NCBI GenBank assembly: GCA_021229015.1
Contig: CM037794.1
Span: 40,505,126-40,569,125, forward strand
DNA length: 64,000 bases
Direction: 5' to 3'
Origin: Solen grandis
Taxonomy: Eukaryota > Mollusca > Bivalvia > Adapedonta > Solenidae
Numbering within the stretch: the stretch's first letter is position 1; each line of letters opens with the position of its first letter. The position numbers and the translations under genes are program-made. The notes under the pieces were generated by a model, which was not told the DNA's origin, ran no database searches, and worked only from the letters and a program-made list of their open reading frames with translations. Positions 57,227 through 64,000 of this stretch are shown here, piece by piece.

Positions 57227-57380
57227 TGCTGCAGTTGGTTTCCGGAAATCCGACAGCCCCTAGACCGGGCAGCTCAAGGTCGTGTTACCAGGGCCTTGAC
57301 TGCTTCTCCAATGACCCGCCATTCGACAATGCGGAGGGACTGCTTCCCCAGGCCCCAGATACCATTAATACGACGTTCAG
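57227..57380 (+). CDS. pancreatic-lipase-family protein, exon 2 (start of mature enzyme)
   Basis: Acceptor CCTCCAG ends at 57226 and a donor GTAGTT starts at 57381. In the phase set by exon 1 the exon encodes LQLVSGNPTAPRPGSSRS, then CYQGLDCFSNDPPFDN, then LLPQAPDTINTTF. The C-Y-x-x-L-x-C-F-S-[DN]-x-x-P motif followed by P-x-x-P-x-x-I/V-N-T-x-F is the N-terminal hallmark of pancreatic-type triglyceride lipases (PF00151), where the two Cys form a disulfide. It exits in phase 2. Secreted lipases of this family hydrolyse glycerides or phospholipids, often in the digestive gland. The catalytic Ser-Asp-His exons were not found and would lie beyond the window or in unread intron. A longer open frame in another frame over this exon is a shadow. 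Confidence 0.82.
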
Positions 57381-57476
57381 GTAGTTCAGTTTTTCGACTT
57401 ACTTTTGATCTACTCAATGACGATGTTTGAAAGATTTTGAATGGAAGATATTCCTATAACGTAAAGGAACCTTAAC

Positions 57477-57612
57477 TCGTCAATTTTTGGTACATATGAG
57501 GTTCCAGTGGGTTTATACATCAATTGTTGGTATATATGAGGTTCCAGTGGGTTTATACATCAATTGTTGGTATATATGAGGTTCCAGTGGGTTTATGCAT
57601 CAATTGTTGGTA
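57477..57612. repeat. 40-base minisatellite, left part
   Basis: Units TATATATGAGGTTCCAGTGG then GTTTATACATCAATTGTTGG, period 40 (GTTCCAGTGG at 57501, 57541, 57581). It lies in the intron after lipase exon 2 and continues beyond the MITE at 58528. Confidence 0.92.
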
Positions 57613-58527
57613 CAGTGAAACCTCGTTAGTCCGGGCTCCATTATTCCGGAAACCTCGCCATTCGGACACTTTTCTCTTGGAACGGATTTCCACAACGTAA
57701 AAATGATTCGATAATACGGAAATTCGCGTTCCGGATCCGGACATCCATTTTGGGAACCAATCTTCCATTTGCTATTTAAAATGACTCGATAATCCGGGTA
57801 CCAGTTCAGACTGGATTTCCCACCTACTATTTTTAGACATCATTCGGACTACTCTTTGCACGTGACTGTCATAGAAGTGTCACCTGCAGATTCGCGTCAT
57901 CCGCGAGCGCTTCACACTAATCAGTCCAGAGAACAGGGGGCAATTAAGGGCTGGTATAGCCGCAAGCTACATATATAACTAGCGAGTGAAGAAGGTAAAA
58001 TTTATTCACAGCTGCAGATGTATGCTGTAAAAAGAGACAGAAAAGCCAACCATCCTTTAGATCGTCTTTTGTTCATATGTTTTGTTTTCAGTGCGTACAT
58101 TTAATATTCATTTGTTTGTGACTGTTTTGGCTAAAATAATTAAATCCAATTCATTTTGCTCACGAATGCAGAACAAGAAATGGGTCACAATTATGCTGTC
58201 ACCTACTTAAGGTGTCTTTTTCTTCTCCTAAAGAATGCTGATGTCAAGGATGGATTTAAATAAAATCAAACCATCATTTGTAAACATCAATTTAAATACA
58301 TAATTATATATAGTCCTAAGCATATAATTTTAAATATAATTATTATTAATGGAAAACAAACATAAACACACACACACACACACACACACTGTACAATGAG
58401 AAAGTATGCAATAAAGAAAGAAAAAAAAAGAAGAAGAGAGATATGGATTGATTCATTAATACGGAAAATTCATTAATCCGGAAATTTTAACAAGGACCAA
58501 AGTGTCCGGACTAATGAGGTTTCACTG
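57613..58527. mobile_element. Tigger/mariner-like MITE, 915 bases, TA target site
   Basis: Inverted ends CAGTGAAACCTCGTTAGTCC (left) and the mirror of CAGTGAAACCTCATTAGTCC (right), one mismatch in 22 positions. TA flanks both ends. Removing the element and one TA restores a perfect minisatellite junction (TTGGTATATATGAGG). CAGT ends with a TA target are typical of the pogo/Tigger branch of Tc1/mariner. Internal near-terminal words (ATTCCGGAAACC, CACTTTTC on the left; TCCGGAAATTTT, AAAGTGTCC on the right) extend the symmetry. No transposase ORF; a (CA)n tract lies at about 58370-58390. Confidence 0.88.
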
Positions 58528-58850
58528 TATATATGAGGTTCCAGTGGGTCTATGCATCAATTGTTGGTATATATGAGGTTCCAGTGGGTTTATGCATATG
58601 CATCAATTTTTGGTAAATATGAGGTTCCAGTGGGTTTATACATCAATTGTTGGTATATATGAGGTTCCAGTGGGTTTATGCATCAATTGTTGGTATATAT
58701 GAGGTTCCAGTGGGTTTATGCATATGCATCAATTTTTGGTAAATATGAGGTTCCAGTGGGTTTATACATCAATTGTTGGTATATATGAGGTTCCAGTGGG
58801 TTTATGCATCAATTGTTGTTTCCCTTGGCCGTATATATGAGGTTCCAGTG
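58528..58850. repeat. 40-base minisatellite, right part
   Basis: The same units as 57477-57612 resume, about eight copies, some with a 6-base TGCATA expansion (near 58595 and 58723). The last units are diverged. Confidence 0.9.
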
Positions 58851-61080
58851 ATATGGCCTATAATTCAGTTGCAACAGGCCTTCGAATATGGTAAGGGTGA
58901 GGCTGCCGACTTACAGACTCTTGGAACCATAACTCACTTGAACATTTTTTTTTAATTATCGCAATATGACAAATTTAAACAAAAAAAGTCTTAATTAAAA
59001 ACAGTTTTTTTTTTTAAAATTTTTATAATAATAAAAATAATTAATTTCTGTTTGTCATAAAATTATGTACCTAGTAGTTTCGCACGAGGTTGATTTTGAA
59101 TTAAAGCAAAGTAATATGTGTCTAAAAAAAACAACAAAAAATAAATATAAATATTTCAATTGCCTCTTGGAATGTTTGTATTCTTATGTGAATGCTTAAT
59201 CTAGATTTGTGTTCATCTTTCATTTTACGTTAAAATGTATGTTGTCGGTGATTAATTGACAGCTCCACTCACTTCCTTACTTTGTATCAGATGAAGATCT
59301 GTATAGGACAGATCTGATTAAAAATTATGTCTATGTTTTTCTTTTTCGGTCACGGCTCTAAATAAAACAAAACAGAAACCTAACAAATATAAGACGATAG
59401 ACTTAAGCCTACATTCTATTAGCAGTACGAATGTGAAGATATGTGACTTTTCTGAAATCTTTTCTGGGTCATCTTCAAAGATTATTGCCAGGCAACAATT
59501 AAGATAATAATCCAATCCAAAACGTTTGTTTTCCATTAAAAAGCAATTAGCCTATATTATTATTATTATTATTATTATTTTGGATTCTTACGTAATTAAA
59601 CAATAATAATGATAATAATAATAATAAAATACAGGAGTATATTAAGCAAAGTAAAGTGACCGACTACCGAGTACCAGCACATTTTGAAACTTAAAATTAA
59701 AAAAGACTAGATCTAGTTCTTTAATTATGTAAAGAAATCTTACCACATGTTTTAAGAATTACATAGACATTATAGTTAAATGATATTTGAACACATATCT
59801 AATGGGAAAAAAAATAGAGTTTGACTGGTAGTTTTGCAAAGTGGTGGAGGGGGAATGTTTATAAATTTCGTACCAAAACACGGGGTACGTAAGTCGTCAA
59901 TGGGGTCCCAGACTCGTCGATTTAATTTCACCTTTATAATGGCGCTTTAAAAAAAATTACAGAGAGAGACAAATAATGCAACACAAATTATTTTAGAACA
60001 TCAACACATATGTATGATAACAAATAAGCGTGTTTACATCGTACAGTGACCTTTCGCCCAAAACACTAATATTTGAAACTTTTCGTCGCCCGTGTTCATC
60101 AAAAGGTATGTTTTAGGTGAGCCTTTTCTATGCCTTCATAATCACATACAATTTATTTGTAAGTAAAATGGGTATGTACAGAGAAAAATAAATATATTTA
60201 TCTTTTGAAAAATGCCTGCCATCAAACTTTTGGATGACGTAAACGAAAGGGAGATAATAGAAAAGAAAAGTGGCGAGTTACAGTTCCTGCCGAGTTAAGG
60301 TTCTTTTACGTCGCTTTCAGAGAAATACGCATCATTGTTTGTTGTGATTACAACTAGCTGAAATACATGCTGCGTATTCACGGTCACGAAACTTTTCTCT
60401 AAGATGAGTTGTTGTATCGCCACCACCGTGCGGTTGAAAGACGGTTATGATCTGCTTCATTACATTAATATTTACTTTGTCGATAGCGGTTGAGGGGACT
60501 CTTTAATATCTGAGTTCTTTGGTTTTCCAGAATGAAACGTACATAATTCGTACACCAAATATCTCTTATTTTCATCCCCATCAACGCCGCAAGATATTTC
60601 TTGTTTTGAAAGCTAAACACATAAAGACGTATTTGGTAAACACATTGAAACGAATGATGGCTTCCTCTCATTCTGCTTTAATAAAGAGAAATTTAAGCAA
60701 TGCAATCCCCGATTATTTCTTTTCAGAAATTGGCGTACGACTTTTCTGTAAAATATTATGCAAAATTCTTATCGTCCTATACCCCGTGAACCCGGTAGAT
60801 GCTATACCATACGAAAGCAAATATATTGAAACGCTGTTTTTTTTAACAAATGGAAATGAATACCATGTCTTGAAAAATGTCGGTATTTTTGTATAAGAAG
60901 ATTTATTTTGATAAGTGTACCTGTTAGAAATATATCAAATGGATAGGAAGATGAAATATACGCTTAAATCATCGATCTGGATAACCTCATGTTCACAGTC
61001 GTTTATTGTACTGGGAGTATCAATACACATCTTAACATGCGAACACGGTCTGTTCGTTACTAATTATAACATATATACAT

Positions 61081-61117
<37 letters not shown>

Positions 61118-61177
61118 CTTTTTTAGCATGTATACACGGATTGTTCGTGAATGACTATAGCATATATACGGTTTATG
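58851..61177. other. probable lipase-gene intron or intergenic DNA, nothing recognised
   Basis: ATT/AAT simple repeats at about 59553-59580 and 59600-59627, and a (GT)n tract at 61082-61115. The open frame 60519-60896 has no family resemblance and no support. Tandem words ATATATACATGG or ATGTATACACGG with 'tgttcgtga' near 61068-61170 mark a short minisatellite into which the MULE is inserted. No lipase exon 3 was found. Confidence 0.4.
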
Positions 61178-63755
61178 CCCAACTGTCCCACTTTTTGATA
61201 TTTTGTTTCCCAACTGTCCCACTCAAGATTTTTAGCACCTTGCTGGGTGTGTTTTGATAAGGGATTATAATCTATTTCAAACTACAACACATTAAAATGA
61301 ATTGAAGTTGTATTATCTGATTTTGTTTCTGATTTTTTTTTTGATTTTGTATTTTAAGAGGTAAAATTTCATGTTTTAGTTATATTGTATTATTTCTTTC
61401 TAAAATGTGTTTATTAAGGTCCATTAATTAGGGTTACTAAATTAATTGTAATTTATAGTGTAAACATGCATTCCTTTGATCTCTGGCTTTAAAGCTTATG
61501 TGAATTGATAAAGATAAAAAATAATTTGAACTTATTAAGATAATTATCACCTCTGCTACTTTTTCTTTAAATTGTGTTAATTGATTGGTCCAACTAAAGT
61601 CCATTTATCCTGTATATATTGCTAAGTGATTGGATTAAGAAATACAAACAAGTCCTTTGATCTAGCAGTTTACTACTTAAGGTAAACAATTTGATTTGAA
61701 GTAATTAACATTTTTGGTTATCAATTTATTGTGACTTTCAAACTGTGATATCTCATTAATGAACTGAACTGTATCAGATACAATATATTTACATTCTGAT
61801 GTAAATGTCTTCATTGATAGTAAAATTTCACTAAGTAACATCGTCTGAAATTATAAGCTAAAATGGCAAATGCACAAGTGAGTGTGCAGTTTGTCAAGAA
61901 CCAACGTGGTGGTGATAGTCTGGTTTACAATGGATTCAGATACCAGGTCAAAAACCGAAAACCAACAAGGGTGTACTGGGTCTGTCATGTCCGAACCTGT
62001 TCTGCTAAAATCACAACAGCTGACAACATTCCAGTTTCTGTGACCAATACCCATAATCATGCAGCCGAACACATGGAACTGAAGCGCCATGAAATAAATC
62101 AACTCATGCGAAAGAGGGCACGCGAAGAAACCACGCCGATTCCGTCAATATATGAAGAAGTCATATCCAGTCTGAGAGACAGAGAATGGGACGAAGATGC
62201 AGAACAAGTCTGCAAAGGATTACCAACCTTCCCCTCCACCAAGTCATCTCTATACAGGGAAAGAGGTGCATTGAGACCGGGGATACCAAAGTCCAGGAGT
62301 GACATAGATTTGGATGGAAAATGGACTGAAACGCACACTGGTGAGCAGTTCCTACTGGTTGATGAGGCAGAGAATGACAACAGGATGCTGATTTTTGCTA
62401 CAAGAACAAATCTCCAGCATCTGGCACAGAACCCAACCATATATGGAGACGGAACATTTTATGTGTGCCCAGACATATTCAGCCAGTCTACACACTCCAT
62501 GGATATATTGATGGACACATGTATCCGTTAGTGTTTGCCCTTCTGCCTGGAAAAAGTGAAAGGATTTACTGCAGACTTTTTCAACATCTTCAACAGAAAT
62601 GCAGGGAAATAGGAATGGAACTGGGACCAGACACACTCCTGATAGACTTTGAGGCAGCAACCAAGCAGGCAGCTCGCAGAGTGTTTCCAAATGTGAATGT
62701 GAAAGGGTGTTTTTTTCATTACACACAGTGTGTTTGGCGGAAGATACAGAAGCTTGGCTTAGTTGGACTGTATTCTGAGAATGAGGACTTTAAGAAACTA
62801 GGAAGAAGAGCTGCAGTTCTGCCTCTAGTCCCCATACAACATGTTGAAGATGTGTGGTTTGTCGCACTGACGGATGCTGAAAATGCAGAGATTCCAGTGG
62901 ATGTTTCAAGGTTCACAGACTATGTCACTGAACATTGGGTTGAGGGAGACAAGGACAACTGGAACCATTTCGAGACAGAAGGACCAAGAACAACAAACAA
63001 CTTGGAAGGCTGGCACAACAAACTAAAGAAAAGTATGAGACAGTCACATCCGAACATTTACAAGTTCTTGGAAACAATACAAAGGATTGAAGCTGCCAAT
63101 GCTATCAAAATTCTTCAGCACAGTGCCGGAGGAGTGAGAGAAAAGAAGAGGAGGAAATACCGACAACTTGAACAGAGACTGTCTGCCCTGAAACACAAGT
63201 ACATGGCTGAAGAAATCACTGTGATGGAGTATGCCGATTGTGCATCGCATTTGATTCGGTTTGACGAGTAACTCTGTATAGAACAGATCAGTAGGGTGGA
63301 ATGTCACAGTTGTTTAAATGAAATGCTTGTTTTCAAATTAAAACAAAATACAATAAATTGTACCACATCCGAATATAGCCCTGTCTTTATTTGATTTGTT
63401 CATGACACATGAAATAAAAATAATAAATATATGAAAACATAAAGAGTTTGTTTTCTTCATTTCAGAGAGAGAGAGAGAGAATACTGAATAATAAATACTT
63501 ATTATAAATAATTTTGCTAATAGCATATAACTTATTATAAATACTAATGCAATATATTACTAACCATAAATACTATTGCAAATTGCTCTTAATAATATAA
63601 GACAATAAGACAAATAATTGCACTGAAATATTCCATCCATTTAGGTAAAGACTATAGTCACTCATCCATGACAGTCTATTGTTATCCAATTAAGCATGAT
63701 TCCCAACTGTCCCACCTTGATTTTTACTGTTTTATATAAAAGTGGGACAGTTGGG
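61178..63755 (+). mobile_element. Mutator-like (MULE) DNA transposon, about 2.6 kb
   Basis: Left end CCCAACTGTCCCACTTTTTG and right end AAAAGTGGGACAGTTGGG are inverted. Between them is one gene for a MULE-type transposase. A second direct copy of CCCAACTGTCCCAC is present near the left end (61210-61223) and another near the right end (63701-63714). The flanks on both sides hold the same short minisatellite (ATATATACATGG), so the element landed in a tandem array. No 8-10 base target duplication was evident at the chosen ends (CGGTTTATG left, AAGACACCA right). Confidence 0.8.
61863..63271 (+). pseudogene. MULE transposase with N-terminal FLYWCH-type zinc finger, one frameshift
   Basis: Two overlapping open frames (61863-62531 and 62465-63271) make one protein of about 470 residues when joined near 62490-62497, where one base appears to be missing. 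The N-terminal 75 residues have the FLYWCH pattern (YNGFRY, VYWVCHVRTC, THNHAAEH), a DNA-binding zinc finger common in animal MULEs. The MULE domain (PF10551) follows: YGDGTFYVCPDIF with the first catalytic Asp, YTLHGYIDGHMYPLVFALLP, LLIDFEAATKQAARRVFP with the second Asp, GCFFHYTQCVWRKIQ, and NNLEGWHNKLKKS with the Glu. A basic, coiled C-terminal tail is present. ATG at 61863 follows an AT-rich leader. Apart from the frameshift there are no stops, so it is recent. A sequencing error cannot be excluded. Confidence 0.85.
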
Positions 63756-63757
63756 AA
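63700..63757. repeat. hairpin at the right end of the MULE
   Basis: TTCCCAACTGTCCCAC at 63700-63715 is mirrored exactly by GTGGGACAGTTGGGAA at 63742-63757, a 16-base stem with a 26-base loop. At the left end the same word is repeated directly instead, so the two ends differ in structure. Confidence 0.8.
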
Positions 63758-64000
63758 GACACCATATATACATGGTCTGTTTGTGACTGTTCATAGCATA
63801 TATACATGGTCTATTTGTTTTTGTGATATGCATACACGTATGGCATGTCAGGTGTCAATATTTATATGGTAAAATCGGATATATATTGTATATAGTTGCA
63901 TATGTATATGGTATAATTTCAAATATATATTGTATAATTGCTTATTTATTTGTTGTATAATTCTATATTTATGTTTTGTAAATTTCAAATATATTTATGG
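63758..64000. repeat. short minisatellite and AT-rich DNA
   Basis: Two to three units of CATATATACATGGTCTGTTT with TGTGACTGTTCATAG at 63762-63840, matching those left of the MULE, then TA-rich sequence with recurring TTTCAAATATATATTGTATA words. Confidence 0.6.

Noticed and set aside
57161..57430. 89-codon open frame over lipase exon 2
   Set aside because: It is in a different frame from the lipase reading and lacks family resemblance; the spliced frame gives the conserved Cys motif.
60519..60896. 125-codon open frame
   Set aside because: No domain, no splice sites and composition no different from surrounding DNA.
62099..62726. Minus-strand open frames of 113 and 124 codons
   Set aside because: Shadows of the MULE transposase coding strand.

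Overview
This window looks like AT-rich, intron-rich animal nuclear DNA, most likely from a bivalve mollusc. That rests on recognising the repeat families (bivalve-type palindromic MITEs, non-autonomous elements built of ~160-base monomers, tRNA-derived SINEs) and on two short spliced exons typical of animal genes; the species cannot be fixed from sequence alone. There are no operons, rRNA genes, CRISPR arrays or convincing functional tRNA genes. Almost everything that can be named is repeat or transposon.

Host genes. Two split genes can be supported, both on the + strand and both only partly in view. (1) A secreted reelin-domain protein: signal-peptide exon at 38196-38409 joined in phase to an exon at 42760-42920. 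(2) A pancreatic-lipase-family protein: 40-base signal-peptide exon at 55652-55691 joined in phase to 57227-57380, which carries the conserved N-terminal Cys-Tyr...Cys-Phe-Ser motif of the mature enzyme. Later exons of both were not found. Three further open stretches (11351-11563, 20387-20650, 32175-32332) are listed as weak candidates only.

Layout. 0-23.5 kb: intergenic DNA with SINEs, a piggyBac-like MITE in two orientations, Helitron/Helentron-like non-autonomous elements and minisatellites. 23.58-28.62 kb: a decayed L1/Tx1-like LINE on the minus strand, split by a 1.4-kb non-autonomous element. 28.6-38 kb: sparse DNA, a 31-base minisatellite and a Helentron-like element nested inside a relative. 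38.1-42.9 kb: reelin-domain gene, with two MITE copies in its intron. 46049-46148: a gap of exactly 100 N, followed at once by the 3' half of a broken Ty3/gypsy retrotransposon. From about 49.2 kb the DNA is clearly richer in CpG and nearly free of the SINEs and MITEs seen to the left; it holds several unexplained inverted repeats. 55.6-57.4 kb: lipase exons, followed in the intron by a 40-base minisatellite interrupted by a TA-flanked Tigger/mariner-like MITE. 61.18-63.76 kb: a nearly intact Mutator-like (MULE) element with one transposase frame with a single frameshift and unusual asymmetric ends.

The strongest biological story is the set of non-autonomous elements that differ in sequence but share one architecture: a 5' palindrome, a GTCC/GTCTG microsatellite, internal monomers of about 156-165 bases, and a 3' hairpin or a CTAG end. 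Nothing here amounts to an obviously new molecular system; the less explained parts are the 49.2-55.4 kb segment and the MULE ends.
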